Part shown: positions 9,019-18,096 of the stretch, one piece after another | Position numbering within the stretch: position 1 is the stretch's first letter | How the letters are laid out: each line of letters opens with the position of its first letter | Assembly (NCBI RefSeq): GCF_900129315.1 | Contig: NZ_FQUS01000013.1 | Coordinates: 84,693-148,692 of the forward strand | Length of the DNA: 64,000 nucleotides | From: Fodinibius roseus | GTDB lineage: Bacteria; Bacteroidota; Rhodothermia; Balneolales; Balneolaceae | Direction: 5' to 3' | Made by a program: the position numbers and the translations under genes | Notes under the pieces: generated by a model | Told to the model about the DNA's origin: nothing | Seen by the model: the letters and a program-made list of their open reading frames with translations, nothing else | The model's database searches: none

Positions 9019-9025
9019 ACACCTT

Positions 9026-9385
9026 ATGAGTAAAAGTCATTTACATATCAAACGCATTTACGAAGATCCTTCTCAGGATGACGGCTATCGCGTGCTTGTG
9101 GATCGACTCTGGCCACGCGGCGTTTCCAAAGAGGATGCCCAACTGGATGAGTGGCTGAAAGAAATTGCCCCATCCACCAAATTGCGCACATGGTTTGATC
9201 ACGATCCCGACAAATTTGATGAGTTTTCGGATCGTTACAAAGTCGAGTTAACCCAGAAAGAAGAAGTGGTGGATCGCTTGCTCGATATAGTAGAAGAGCA
9301 GCAGGTAACACTGCTTTACGCAGCTAAAAATGAAGAGCATAACCATGCGAAGGTACTAAAAGAATTTATGGACACATCCGCTTGA
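9026..9385 (+). CDS. DUF488 family protein
   Basis: A 119-residue DUF488 protein, normal in length. It has the family signature GYRVLVDRLWPRGVSKEDA, followed by WLKEIAPSTKLRTWFDHDPDKFDEF and the C-terminal LLYAAKNEEHNHAKVL. Biochemical function is not established for most members. It is eight bases downstream of the thioesterase gene and likely in the same transcript. Confidence 0.9.
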   Translation: MSKSHLHIKRIYEDPSQDDGYRVLVDRLWPRGVSKEDAQLDEWLKEIAPSTKLRTWFDHDPDKFDEFSDRYKVELTQKEEVVDRLLDIVEEQQVTLLYAAKNEEHNHAKVLKEFMDTSA

Positions 9386-9459
9386 AAAGCCCGGATAATT
9401 TGATATAAAAATGGAGAAAAGGAGTAACCACTACGCAGCCCGGCAAGAATGTGCTGTTT

Positions 9460-9570
9460 ATGTTGCGGGATGCCTACTCCAAAGATCCGGACGCGCTTAT
9501 TGCCAGCTCACACGTTGTTGCTGACCACTGCCAAACCATTGCCGCTGCCGACAATTACTGCTGTGAATAA
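9460..9570 (+). CDS. Short ORF or gene remnant
   Basis: A 36-codon frame beginning MLRDAYSKDPDALIA and ending NYCCE. The same frame is open for about 18 further codons upstream without an ATG, so it may be the 3' end of a decayed gene. No family recognised. It lies in the 285-base gap before the DUF2249 gene. Confidence 0.2.
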   Translation: MLRDAYSKDPDALIASSHVVADHCQTIAAADNYCCE

Positions 9571-9670
9571 AAAAGTATGATACTGATGTGGAAAACCCTT
9601 TATCGAATATGAGCACAAAAAAATATTCAATTATAAGCTTTAATAGTGTAACCATTAACAGAACAGAACT

Positions 9671-10435
9671 ATGAGTAATACAACAAGCCCAACCCAAGAA
9701 CTCGATGTACGCTCGTTAATCCCCATAAAACGGCACGAAAAACTGTTGAAGTTATTTAAGGAGCTGCCGCCGGGCGACAGTTTTGTATTTATCAACGATC
9801 ACGATCCCAAACCCCTTTACTACGAATTTCGATCGATATACGGTGATGTCGTCGGCTGGGAGTACCTGCAGCGTGGGGGACGGGAGTGGACGGTGCGTGT
9901 AACGCGTACCGAGGCGTCGCAGGGACGTGAATTTGATGACATTGCTACCCTGATGGATCTCCGCAAGACGGATCCCAAAGACTGGAAATATGCGGTTTTT
10001 CATCGTTACGGGATGATGTTAAAAGAGGATACGATGGAAATTATCTCCGCGAAGGATCCGGAAGAAATTCGCAGGATTTTTAAGAGAAAATTTAATGAGG
10101 AATACACATGGGTCTATAAGAAAGACCGACCGGGAGAATACGTCATTCACGTAACCAAAAAAGAGGAAACCGATCCGGCCCTCGAAGATCTATCCATTGT
10201 CAGCAGCTTTGACGTGCGCGCGCATCTGCCTGCCAAGCGTCACGAGATGGTCTTTGATGCTTTCGATGAGCTGAATCCCGGCGAAGCGTTTGTCTTTATT
10301 AATGACCACGATCCCAAGCCGCTCTATTACCAGATGGAGGCCGAAAGCAATGAGCCGTTTCACTGGGAATACCTGGAAACGATGCCCAAAGAGTGGAAGG
10401 TGAAGGTGATGAAGCTGAAGGATGAAACTCAGTAA
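9671..10435 (+). CDS. Triple DUF2249 protein
   Basis: A 254-residue cytoplasmic protein of three tandem DUF2249 units. Units 1 (about residues 10-80) and 3 (about 180-250) share LDVR/FDVR, RHE, FVFINDHDPKPLYY and a closing WEYL...W-V-V-K segment. The middle unit (about residues 95-170) keeps the frame (MDLRKTDPKDW..., EYTWVYKKDRPGEYVIHVTK) but the NDHDPKPLYY core has become SAKDPEEIRRIF. DUF2249 proteins are often encoded near nitric oxide reductase and RIC genes; function is unknown. The conserved His-Asp-Pro loop in two of three units suggests ligand or metal binding there. Confidence 0.85.
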   Translation: MSNTTSPTQELDVRSLIPIKRHEKLLKLFKELPPGDSFVFINDHDPKPLYYEFRSIYGDVVGWEYLQRGGREWTVRVTRTEASQGREFDDIATLMDLRKTDPKDWKYAVFHRYGMMLKEDTMEIISAKDPEEIRRIFKRKFNEEYTWVYKKDRPGEYVIHVTKKEETDPALEDLSIVSSFDVRAHLPAKRHEMVFDAFDELNPGEAFVFINDHDPKPLYYQMEAESNEPFHWEYLETMPKEWKVKVMKLKDETQ

Positions 10436-10688
10436 ATAATATGAATTTCTCAATCAACTGATAGATTAAACTATTCAATTTACTGAATGGAGACCGATTC
10501 TCAGCAGCTTATATTCTTTCGCCCCAGAAGGGTATGTTATTGATTCTTATCGCAACGAACACATCTGTTTACAACGTTTTATTTCTACAAAAAAATAAGG
10601 TATTATAAGAATAATATATAAAAAAAATAACCAACTACAGTTTGCTAAACGTTAACTCAGGAATCTGTCGGACTTAGCAAAATCTACC

Positions 10689-11471
10689 GTGGCAAAGTCA
10701 AAAATTAATAATACAAAAGTTCTTATACTCTGTGCCGGTGATGGCACGCGCTGGGACAATTATCTGGGCGTACCCAAACAGCTTATACCCATCAACGAGG
10801 AGCCTCTCCTTAAGCGAACCGTGCGGTTGCTTTGCGACAATGGCTGTAATGACATTGCTATCATATCCCACGATGATCGTCTCAATTTAGATAGGTGTGA
10901 CTTTTTTAAGCCGCCCCAATGTCGGTGGACCGTTGAAACATTATTATCAACACACCCTCTTTGGACAGAAAGAACCCTGGTGCTTCTTGGCGATGTTTTT
11001 TACACTAAGCAGGCACTGGCTACAATCCTATCGCCCAGCCAAGGCGTACAAGTATACGGGCGGTTCGGACCGAGTCTCTTTACTTTCACCCAATATGGGG
11101 AGCTGTTTGCCATTTCGTTCGAGGAAAACGATCATCATAAGATGAAGAAACACCTTAATATTGCCCGTTCTCATGCCCTTTCAGGCGGCAGAGGCAAAAT
11201 GTGGGAGTTTTATCGATCGCTGGCCGGCTTTCCGTTAAATGAACATAAAAAAGATGATGAAATATTTACTTCAATACACGATTTAACGGACGATATCGAT
11301 AGTCCCAAAGAATACGACAAGCTTGTTAAAAGGTATACCTATGCTGCTTCAAAAAAACCTTTAAAACGGATTCTGGTCTACTGTTGGATTCATGCAATCA
11401 TTCCCATTCTATACGTAAAAAAGTTTCTGAGACCCGTTAAAAACTACACCCTGCAATTGATCACCAAATGA
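10689..11471 (+). CDS. Sugar-type nucleotidyltransferase
   Basis: A 260-residue NTP_transferase-fold protein with a GTG start. The nucleotide-binding loop LCAGDGTRWDNYLGVPKQLIP followed by INEEPLLKRTVRLL and the metal-site LLGDVFYT are clear. Such enzymes transfer a nucleotidyl group to a sugar or polyol phosphate. The C-terminal 80 residues are basic and less conserved, with a hydrophobic stretch (VYCWIHAIIPILYVKKF) that might contact the membrane. Substrate cannot be told from sequence. No operon partner is evident; 250 bases of AT-rich DNA precede it. Confidence 0.75.
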   Translation: MAKSKINNTKVLILCAGDGTRWDNYLGVPKQLIPINEEPLLKRTVRLLCDNGCNDIAIISHDDRLNLDRCDFFKPPQCRWTVETLLSTHPLWTERTLVLLGDVFYTKQALATILSPSQGVQVYGRFGPSLFTFTQYGELFAISFEENDHHKMKKHLNIARSHALSGGRGKMWEFYRSLAGFPLNEHKKDDEIFTSIHDLTDDIDSPKEYDKLVKRYTYAASKKPLKRILVYCWIHAIIPILYVKKFLRPVKNYTLQLITK

Positions 11472-11559
11472 TGGCAATCACCTATTATAGAGAACCTGTA
11501 AGAATTGTTGTCTTAAAAGGCCGGGTGAACTACTGGTTTAAGATGAACAACTATACTTC

Positions 11560-12591
11560 ATGAAAAAAGATAGTTACGTCCGGTGCTGGTTATGGACCGG
11601 TGCCGGGTTGATTTTTCTCATGGTAGTGGTAGGCGGAATCACGCGATTGACGGGTTCCGGTCTCTCCATGTCCGACTGGAGTCTGATCATGGGCGCATGG
11701 CCTCCGATAAGTGAATCCGAATGGATGGCCGTCTTTGAGCGGTATAAGGAGTTCCCGCAGTATCAGCAACTCAACAGGGGGATGTCTCTGAGCGAATTCA
11801 AGGGGATTTTTTTCTGGGAGTATCTCCACCGGTTACTGGGACGTATTATCGGGATCGTTTTTCTTGTTCCGTTTATTTTCTTCTGGGTGCGCGGTTATTT
11901 TGATTCGAACATGCTGCGCCGGGCCTGGATTTTGTTCGCTTTAGGGGCGCTGCAGGGAGGGATGGGCTGGATTATGGTTAAAAGCGGCCTGGTCGACGCA
12001 CCCTATGTAAGTCATCACCGCCTGGCCCTTCACCTGTTGCTGGCTATGATCCTGTTTGGGTTTTGTATCTGGTATGTCCTGGATCTGTATGACTCAGGTC
12101 CCCCGGAAAAAAGTAACCCGCCGACTGTTCTAAAATGGTGGTCCCTGGCCCTGCTTGTTCTTTTTATTGCGCAGGTGGTTTGGGGGGCATTTACGGCGGG
12201 ACTTGATGCGGGGTATATATACAATACCTTTCCAACCATGAATGGAGACTGGCTTCCCCGGAGCGCATGGGCTCTGAAACCTGCGGTGTTGAACCTGGTC
12301 AAAAATCCCGGTACCGTTCAGTGGGTACACCGTATTTTGGGAACGCTACTTGCCGTAGCCGCACTCATCTTTTGGTGGAAACATCGCAACGCTGGCCTTA
12401 GTCCAATCATCGAACAAAAAGCCCGAATGCTGCTCGGTATGGTTTTGACACAGTACGTGCTTGGCATTTTAACCGTTATTACTCATGTGGATATCATAAC
12501 AGGAGTTGTCCACCAGGCCGGGGCGCTGATGGTGCTTTTTTTCTGGATCTGGTACTATCATGATCTGATACCGAATGAGGAAAAGGGCTGA
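11560..12591 (+). CDS. ctaA: Heme A synthase (COX15/CtaA)
   Basis: A 343-residue, eight-helix membrane protein that oxidises heme O to heme A for aa3-type oxidases. Landmarks are VVVGGITRLTGSGLSMSDW at the first helix, EYLHRLLGRIIG (first heme His), YVSHHRLALHLLLA (His pair), WGAFTAGLDAGYIYNTFPTMNGDW and VHRILGT, then VVHQAGAL. These match the type without the loop Cys pair, as in alphaproteobacterial and mitochondrial enzymes. The gene stands alone; its presence implies an aerobic cytochrome oxidase elsewhere in the genome. Confidence 0.94.
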   Translation: MKKDSYVRCWLWTGAGLIFLMVVVGGITRLTGSGLSMSDWSLIMGAWPPISESEWMAVFERYKEFPQYQQLNRGMSLSEFKGIFFWEYLHRLLGRIIGIVFLVPFIFFWVRGYFDSNMLRRAWILFALGALQGGMGWIMVKSGLVDAPYVSHHRLALHLLLAMILFGFCIWYVLDLYDSGPPEKSNPPTVLKWWSLALLVLFIAQVVWGAFTAGLDAGYIYNTFPTMNGDWLPRSAWALKPAVLNLVKNPGTVQWVHRILGTLLAVAALIFWWKHRNAGLSPIIEQKARMLLGMVLTQYVLGILTVITHVDIITGVVHQAGALMVLFFWIWYYHDLIPNEEKG

Positions 12592-12719
12592 TGCTATTGC
12601 CGGGTTAAGACCATAGGTTCCCGAATACTGCATACGCTGGACCCCGAAAATCACCCTATGGAATAGCGAAACTACTGTCAAAGAGGGGGACATCTGATGA
12701 CAGCCCGTGACGGTCTATC

Positions 12720-14114
12720 CTATGGGTCCAAAGGTTCGAGCCGGGCCGAAAAGTGCCGCAACACCGTGGGACCGGATACTATTTTATACCCTCCGAGTTG
12801 CTCACGCTGTCTGAAAACCGATATAATCACCTCTGCCAGATAATCGACATGGCTTTGCGTGTAAACCCTGCGGGGGAAGGCCAGGCGGACCAGCTCCATG
12901 GCGGCCGGCTTTTCGCTCCCGTCAGGCTGTCGGCCAAACATAACGGTTCCGATTTCCACTCCCCGAACGCCCCCCAGCAGGTAAAGAGCGTTGTTGAACG
13001 ACCAGGCGGGATATTGCGTAGGTGGAATATGGGGCAGGATCTTCCTGGCATCCAGATAAACCGCATGTCCCCCGGTAGGTTGTACAATGGGAATCCCCGC
13101 ATCGGAAAGTTTGTCTCCCAGGTACGCAATGGATCGGATTCGATAGCGCAGGTAGTCGCTGTCGAGTGCTTCATAAAGTCCCTGTGCTACAGCTTCCATG
13201 TCGTATCCCGCCATCCCACCATAGGTGGGGAATCCCTCGGTCAGAATCTCCAGGTTCCGGCATTCCGAGGCCAGTTCATCACTGTTCAGTGCCAGGAATC
13301 CCCCGATATTGGCCATACCGTCCTTTTTGGCACTCATGGTACACCCGTCGGCATAACTGAACATTTTTCTCGCAATATCGAGAGGTTTTTCCCCGGAGAA
13401 GCCTTCTTCGCGCGTTTTGATAAACCAGGCATTTTCAGCAAACCGGCAGGCATCAATGAAAAAAGGAATGTCATATTTCCGGGCCATTTCAGAAACCGAC
13501 CGGATGTTATCCATGCTTACCGGCTGACCGCCTCCCGAATTATTGGTTACCGTAATCATAATCACGGGAATGTTATCGACCCCTGTATCATGAATAGTCT
13601 TCTCCAGCTTGGCCAGGTCCATATTCCCCTTGAACGGATGCCGGCTTTCGGGTTGATGTCCCTCTGCTATCACCAGGTCCCGCGCTTCGGCGCCGGCGTG
13701 CTCTATATGAGCGCGGGTGGTATCGAAGTGCGTATTGCTGGGAATGACATCCCCTTCCCGGGCAATAGTGGTAAAAAAAATGTTTTCGGCAGCCCGTCCC
13801 TGATGCGTGGGGATGAGATGCTTGAATCCGGTTATATCCCGCACGGCCGATTCCAGTTTGTAAAAGGAGGATGATCCCGCATAGGATTCGTCGCTGGCAA
13901 TCATGCCCGACCACTGTTTGGAGGACATAGCGCCCGTGCCGCTGTCCGTGAGCAGGTCAATAAGAACATCGTCCGCTTTGAGCAGGAAGGGATTGAACCC
14001 GGCCTCTTTAAGGAGTTGCGCCCGCTCTTCCATAGTAGTGAACCGGACCGGCTCAACCGACCGGATACGAAAGGGTTCTATAATCGTATCGGATTCGAAT
14101 TCTTTGAGCTTCAT
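12720..14114 (-). CDS. tnaA: Tryptophanase
   Basis: A 464-residue PLP-dependent beta-eliminating lyase, cleaving tryptophan to indole, pyruvate and ammonia. The PLP lysine lies in MSAKKDGMANIGGF; other motifs are EPFRI, DLLTDSGTGAMS, IPTHQGRAAE and PTGGHAVYLDA. Tryptophanase is preferred over tyrosine phenol-lyase because the sequence has VEIGTVMFGR where phenol-lyases have an Arg (MERG), and LRHFSARL where phenol-lyases have Phe in place of His. No TnaC-like leader peptide or TnaB permease is visible. The gene is monocistronic; the 515-base upstream region is shared with nirK on the other strand. Confidence 0.92.
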   Translation of the reverse strand: MKLKEFESDTIIEPFRIRSVEPVRFTTMEERAQLLKEAGFNPFLLKADDVLIDLLTDSGTGAMSSKQWSGMIASDESYAGSSSFYKLESAVRDITGFKHLIPTHQGRAAENIFFTTIAREGDVIPSNTHFDTTRAHIEHAGAEARDLVIAEGHQPESRHPFKGNMDLAKLEKTIHDTGVDNIPVIMITVTNNSGGGQPVSMDNIRSVSEMARKYDIPFFIDACRFAENAWFIKTREEGFSGEKPLDIARKMFSYADGCTMSAKKDGMANIGGFLALNSDELASECRNLEILTEGFPTYGGMAGYDMEAVAQGLYEALDSDYLRYRIRSIAYLGDKLSDAGIPIVQPTGGHAVYLDARKILPHIPPTQYPAWSFNNALYLLGGVRGVEIGTVMFGRQPDGSEKPAAMELVRLAFPRRVYTQSHVDYLAEVIISVFRQREQLGGYKIVSGPTVLRHFSARLEPLDP

Positions 14115-14629
14115 AACATAGTTTTTCTTTTATGGGGCATCTATAACATTGATAGTAATAACCTGCATATAATCCGTTCAGAAAATACGGTTACCGTGCA
14201 ACAATGTACAGGAAATTTAGCCCGGTTGCCCCATCCTCTCCACCCATTGTACGGCCCTTCAACCGGTTAGTTATTAATCTGTCATAAACAGCTGGTAGCA
14301 GTCGCGGCAGTTTTAACCAGCTATTGATCGGCTCGGTACACTTGGCGGGCGGCATTCTCGTTCATAAGCGTCCGTACGGGCGGTGATCCTAAACGGCATA
14401 AGGTTAAAGTGGCTATAAAACTTCTACCCTTCTTTACACAGAATACAAATTGCAAGCATTTTTTTCATATTCTCCTCTTTTTTTCAATATTGCGCTTGCA
14501 GGGATTGTGGCCGATGCAGCAAATGCACTACGATGGGTTGTATAAAACGTACACCACAACAAGGGTTCGGCCTGCCTATTCTTTAGGTACCCGTCTGTTA
14601 AACGTAATGTACACGAAAAAAATACAATT
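14115..14629. other. Divergent tnaA-nirK intergenic region
   Basis: No gene seen. It must contain the promoters of tnaA and of the first nirK. A stem (AGCTGGT/ACCAGCT) lies near 14290-14323. TTGCAAGCA near 14450 and CTTGCAGG near 14497 partly resemble the palindromes in front of the second nirK, but neither is a full match. Confidence 0.5.
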
Positions 14630-16069
14630 ATGCATAAGCATTTAATACGATTGGGGACTATACTATTGGTGACAGGAGTACTGTCGGCCTGTTCAGCCGA
14701 AGACGATTTCGATCCCGAAACAGCCGAAATCGTCGGGGAAGAAACGGCAGAGTTAACGCTTCCGCCCGACGTACCTCCCCCCATTGAACGGGATCACGCA
14801 ACAAAATTAATAGCAAATATGGAGGTCATCGAAAAGGAAATGCGCCTGGCCGACGGGGTTACGTACACGATGTGGACCTTTGGCGGGGATGTCCCCGGGA
14901 AATTTATCCGCGCCCGGGAAGGGGATATGATCGAATTCCACCTGCAGAATCATCCCGACAACAAACTCCCCCACAATATTGACCTGCACGCTGTAAACGG
15001 TCCGGGCGGCGGCGCCGAGTCCACCTTTACGGCGCCGGGACGTGAAACCGTATTTACCTTTCGCGCGTTAAATCCGGGCCTGTATGTTTATCACTGCGCC
15101 ACTGCGCCGGTCGGCATGCACATTGCCAACGGCATGTACGGGCTTATCCTGATCGAACCGGCCGAGGGACTTTCAGAAGTGGACGAAGAATACTATGTCA
15201 TGCAAAGTGAGTTTTATACCGAAGGCGACTACGGGGAGCGGGGCCTGCAGCCGTTTGACATGGATCGTGCGATTGAAGAGGATCCGGAATATGTGGTCTT
15301 TAACGGATCGGTAGGATCCATGCAGGGCGAAAATGCCATTACTTCCGAGCGGGGGGACCAGGTCCGGCTGTTTGTCGGGAACGGGGGACCCAACTTAACC
15401 TCTTCGTTCCACGTTATCGGAGAAATATTTGACAAGGTGCATTATGAGGGCGGCGATCGTGTACAGAATAATGTTCAGACGACCAGCATCCCGGCCGGGG
15501 GCTCGGCCATCGTCGAGTTCGAAACGGAGGTTCCGGGCAACTATATTTTGGTGGACCACGCTATCTTCCGGGCCTTTAACAAAGGAGCACTGGCGACCCT
15601 TGCTGTCTCCGGTGAGGAGGATGAAAATGTCTTTACCGGTCAGCAGCTGGAGCAGGTCTACCAGCCGGAAGGAGGCGCTGTTCAGGAAATACCCCAGGAA
15701 GAGCGGACGATACCCGCCGCTGAAACCCTGGAGGAACAGATGGAATACGGCAGAGAGGTATATACTTCTGTCTGTCAGGCCTGTCACATGCAGGATGGTA
15801 CGGGTATTGAGGGCGCTTTCCCCCCGATAGCAAATTCTGACTACCTGAATGAAAATCCGGACCGCGGGATTAGCGCGGTCGTGCACGGACTTTCGGGTGA
15901 AATTACAGTCAACGGGGAAACCTATGACGGTGTAATGCCCCGACAAAACCTCACAAACGAGGAGGTCGCAAACGTGACCACCTATATTCTCAATAGTTTT
16001 GATAATGAAGGCGGGCGCGTTACGCCCGGGGATGTGGAACGTATCCGGGAACAGGGACCTGTTGAATAA
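14630..16069 (+). CDS. nirK: Copper nitrite reductase fused to cytochrome c, lipoprotein
   Basis: A 479-residue periplasmic enzyme reducing nitrite to nitric oxide. A lipobox (LSAC) ends the signal. Cupredoxin domain 1 (about residues 60-190) has LPHNIDLHAV (type 1 His, catalytic Asp, type 2 His) and YHCATAPVGMHIANGM (type 2 His, type 1 Cys, His, Met). Domain 2 has SSFHVIGEIFDKV (catalytic His) and ILVDHAIFRAF (type 2 His). The pattern is class II, like Neisseria AniA. After a Glu/Pro-rich linker at about 350-375 comes a class I cytochrome c domain with CQACH and a distal Met in GVMPRQ. Fusion gives the enzyme its own electron port. First gene of a nirK-nirV-sco module. Confidence 0.95.
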   Translation: MHKHLIRLGTILLVTGVLSACSAEDDFDPETAEIVGEETAELTLPPDVPPPIERDHATKLIANMEVIEKEMRLADGVTYTMWTFGGDVPGKFIRAREGDMIEFHLQNHPDNKLPHNIDLHAVNGPGGGAESTFTAPGRETVFTFRALNPGLYVYHCATAPVGMHIANGMYGLILIEPAEGLSEVDEEYYVMQSEFYTEGDYGERGLQPFDMDRAIEEDPEYVVFNGSVGSMQGENAITSERGDQVRLFVGNGGPNLTSSFHVIGEIFDKVHYEGGDRVQNNVQTTSIPAGGSAIVEFETEVPGNYILVDHAIFRAFNKGALATLAVSGEEDENVFTGQQLEQVYQPEGGAVQEIPQEERTIPAAETLEEQMEYGREVYTSVCQACHMQDGTGIEGAFPPIANSDYLNENPDRGISAVVHGLSGEITVNGETYDGVMPRQNLTNEEVANVTTYILNSFDNEGGRVTPGDVERIREQGPVE

Positions 16070-16086
16070 CTTGATGACATAACCTC

Positions 16087-16869
16087 TTGTTGTACCGAAA
16101 ACCCATACTTTTACTCTTCCTGCTGGCGGGATGTTCCCTTTTAGCGCGAGCACAGCCAAACGGCATGGTTGCGATAGAACGGGATACTTTTATGCCGTTC
16201 TACAGCTCTGCCGGCGACAGTATAAGGGTGGAATCCTTTTACCTGGATACCCACCCCGTAACCAATGCCGAATTCCTGAAGTTTGTGACGGAGAACAGGC
16301 AATGGCGGCGGTCGCAGGCCAAGAGTGTTTTTGTGGATGAGAATTATCTCGGCCACTGGGAGGGTGACCTTGATATCGGGACCAACACTGCCCCGGAGAG
16401 CCCTGTTACCAATGTGTCCTGGTTTGCCGCACGGGCTTTCGCCAAGTGGAAGGGCAAGCGGCTGCCGACCCTCCACGAGTGGGAATACGTAGCTTCTGCC
16501 AGTGCATCAAAGCCGCTTGCGAGTCGTGACAGGGCGTTTGTGCGACAAATACTGGATTGGTACAGCCGGCCGAATCCCGAGCAGAAACCGGCAGTGGGAG
16601 AAGGACGTCCCAATTACCACGGCGTATATGACATGCACGGGTTGATTTGGGAGTGGGTACGGGATTTTAATACCGTGTTTATCAGTGGAGAATCGCGGGC
16701 CGACCAGGGAGAGCTGAAACAGTTTTACTGTGCCGCCGGGAGCTCCGTTGCCGCCGATGCGGATAAGGCAAATTATGCCGCTTTCCTGCGCTATGCTTTT
16801 CGCGGTAGCCTGGAGGCTGATTTTTCGGTTGGCAACCTGGGCTTTCGCTGCGCCCGGGATAAGAAATAA
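16087..16869 (+). CDS. nirV: NirV, formylglycine-generating-enzyme-like protein (copy 1)
   Basis: A 260-residue FGE-sulfatase-fold protein with a TTG start and a signal sequence ending in LAGC or ARAQ. Motifs: FYLDTHPVTNAEFLKFV, ESPVTNVSWFAARAFAKWKGKRLPTLHEWEY, GLIWEWVRDF and the C-terminal SVGNLGFRCARDKK. This matches NirV, encoded beside nirK in several denitrifiers. NirV is proposed to act on NirK maturation, but its reaction is not known. The usual FGE Cys position is kept in FYCAAGSS and FRCA. It starts 17 bases after nirK and 12 bases before the SCO gene. Confidence 0.9.
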   Translation: MLYRKPILLLFLLAGCSLLARAQPNGMVAIERDTFMPFYSSAGDSIRVESFYLDTHPVTNAEFLKFVTENRQWRRSQAKSVFVDENYLGHWEGDLDIGTNTAPESPVTNVSWFAARAFAKWKGKRLPTLHEWEYVASASASKPLASRDRAFVRQILDWYSRPNPEQKPAVGEGRPNYHGVYDMHGLIWEWVRDFNTVFISGESRADQGELKQFYCAAGSSVAADADKANYAAFLRYAFRGSLEADFSVGNLGFRCARDKK

Positions 16870-16881
16870 ATATTATAAATC

Positions 16882-17547
16882 ATGACCATATATAGTTATC
16901 AAAACACGGTCTTTCTCTTTTTAGTCACTGCTGTATTCCTTGCGGGAGCTTGCAGCAGCGGCGAGAAACAACAGGCCGCCCAATCAGACGGGATGGCTAT
17001 GTCGGATGATGAGCATGCAGCTCACGCCGATATGCAGATGGATGCCGGGGAACCGACCGGTGAATCCATCTATAATGTAAGCAGCACCTGGCAAAACCGC
17101 CGCGGGGAATCGGTTACCCTGAACAGCTTGGGCGGCAAGGTACAGGTGGTGGCGATGGTTTATACCCACTGCGAGCATGCCTGTCCCCGTATTCTCGCTG
17201 ACATGCAGCGCATCAGGGATGGCTTGCCGGAGAAAGCTCTATCAGCCACAAACTTTACGATTATTTCTATTGATCCCGAGCGCGATACGCCGGGACGCCT
17301 TACGGATTTTGCCCGGGAAAATAATCTCTCGGACGACCAGTGGACCCTGTTAAATGGCGATGAGGGAGATATTTTGGAAATAGCAGCCCTGCTGGGGGTA
17401 AAATACAAGCGGATCAGCGATACCGACTTTACGCATTCCAACATGATCACCGTGCTTAACAAAGAGGGGGAGGTCGCCTACCAGCGCAGACAGCTGACGG
17501 ATCAACAGGACAAGATCATTGATGTCATTCATGATTTAGGCAGCTGA
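16882..17547 (+). CDS. SCO1/SenC copper chaperone (copy 1)
   Basis: A 221-residue thioredoxin-fold protein with an N-terminal signal and probable lipid anchor (LAGACSS), a His/Met-rich linker (residues 33-55) that could bind copper, and the copper-binding CEHACP (Cys-x3-Cys) plus the distal His in DFTHSN. SCO proteins deliver copper or reduce thiols during assembly of copper enzymes; the genetic position suggests loading of the NirK encoded two genes upstream. Last gene of the first module; a small GC stem follows. Confidence 0.92.
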   Translation: MTIYSYQNTVFLFLVTAVFLAGACSSGEKQQAAQSDGMAMSDDEHAAHADMQMDAGEPTGESIYNVSSTWQNRRGESVTLNSLGGKVQVVAMVYTHCEHACPRILADMQRIRDGLPEKALSATNFTIISIDPERDTPGRLTDFARENNLSDDQWTLLNGDEGDILEIAALLGVKYKRISDTDFTHSNMITVLNKEGEVAYQRRQLTDQQDKIIDVIHDLGS

Positions 17548-17616
17548 GATGAGCGCGGCGGATTCTCCTGCTCTCGCACTCACTATTTTCCGCTCCTGCG
17601 CTTGCACTATTTCATA

Positions 17617-17637
17617 GCCGGCAGTTGTCCTGCCGGC
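17617..17637 (+). terminator. Hairpin after first nir module
   Basis: GCCGGCA/TGCCGGC with a seven-base loop about 70 bases past the SCO stop. No U-run follows, so termination efficiency is uncertain. Confidence 0.4.
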
Positions 17638-17883
17638 ATATATTGTACTATCAAATCTCACATATCCCCGAACTGATTTCCGAATATGATAAAGCGCGCG
17701 GCGAGCTCCCACCTATCTCACGACTGCTTGTATCCGGCCGTAGATCCATAGATTCGACTATTGTAGGGCGCTGTCTTAAAAAGCCTTGTATTTACTGCTA
17801 TATTCCATAAATCCATATTTTTCACAAAGATTTAAGGTGAGAAACATGGGTTAGAGGTCTTGATAGATGCCCTGATCATTCTG

Positions 17884-17929
17884 TTGCATGCATGCAATAA
17901 CCCGTAAAATCCCTCTTGCATGCCTGCAA
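17884..17929. promoter_or_regulatory. Paired palindromic operator before second nirK
   Basis: TTGCATGCATGCAA, a perfect 14-base palindrome (17884-17897), is followed by TTGCATGCCTGCAA (17916-17929) with one mismatch. Their starts are 32 bases apart, close to three helical turns, about 170-210 bases before the nirK2 start codon. This is the arrangement of two dimer-binding sites. The protein is unknown; the surrounding 549-base gap (17548-18096) contains no gene. Confidence 0.55.
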
Positions 17930-18096
17930 TGTTACCCTCCCGGTCCATTATAACAGTCCAGGAACATCTTTGGTTTAGATTAGGCTGGAGACATTTTTCA
18001 TCCGCTTAGCAGTTTTGGTACGCTTGTTGCATAAACCATTGGCAAAACAATAAAAGACAAAGTTGTCTTAAATACAAACCACCAAACCTCAGCACC

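Noticed and set aside
12753..13874. Long 373-codon frame on the plus strand opposite tryptophanase
   Set aside because: It is a shadow of a clearly coding tryptophanase; composition is His/Pro/Arg-rich and shows no family.
17625..17810. 61-codon plus-strand frame before nirK2
   Set aside because: Begins inside a hairpin and shows no family pattern; likely chance.
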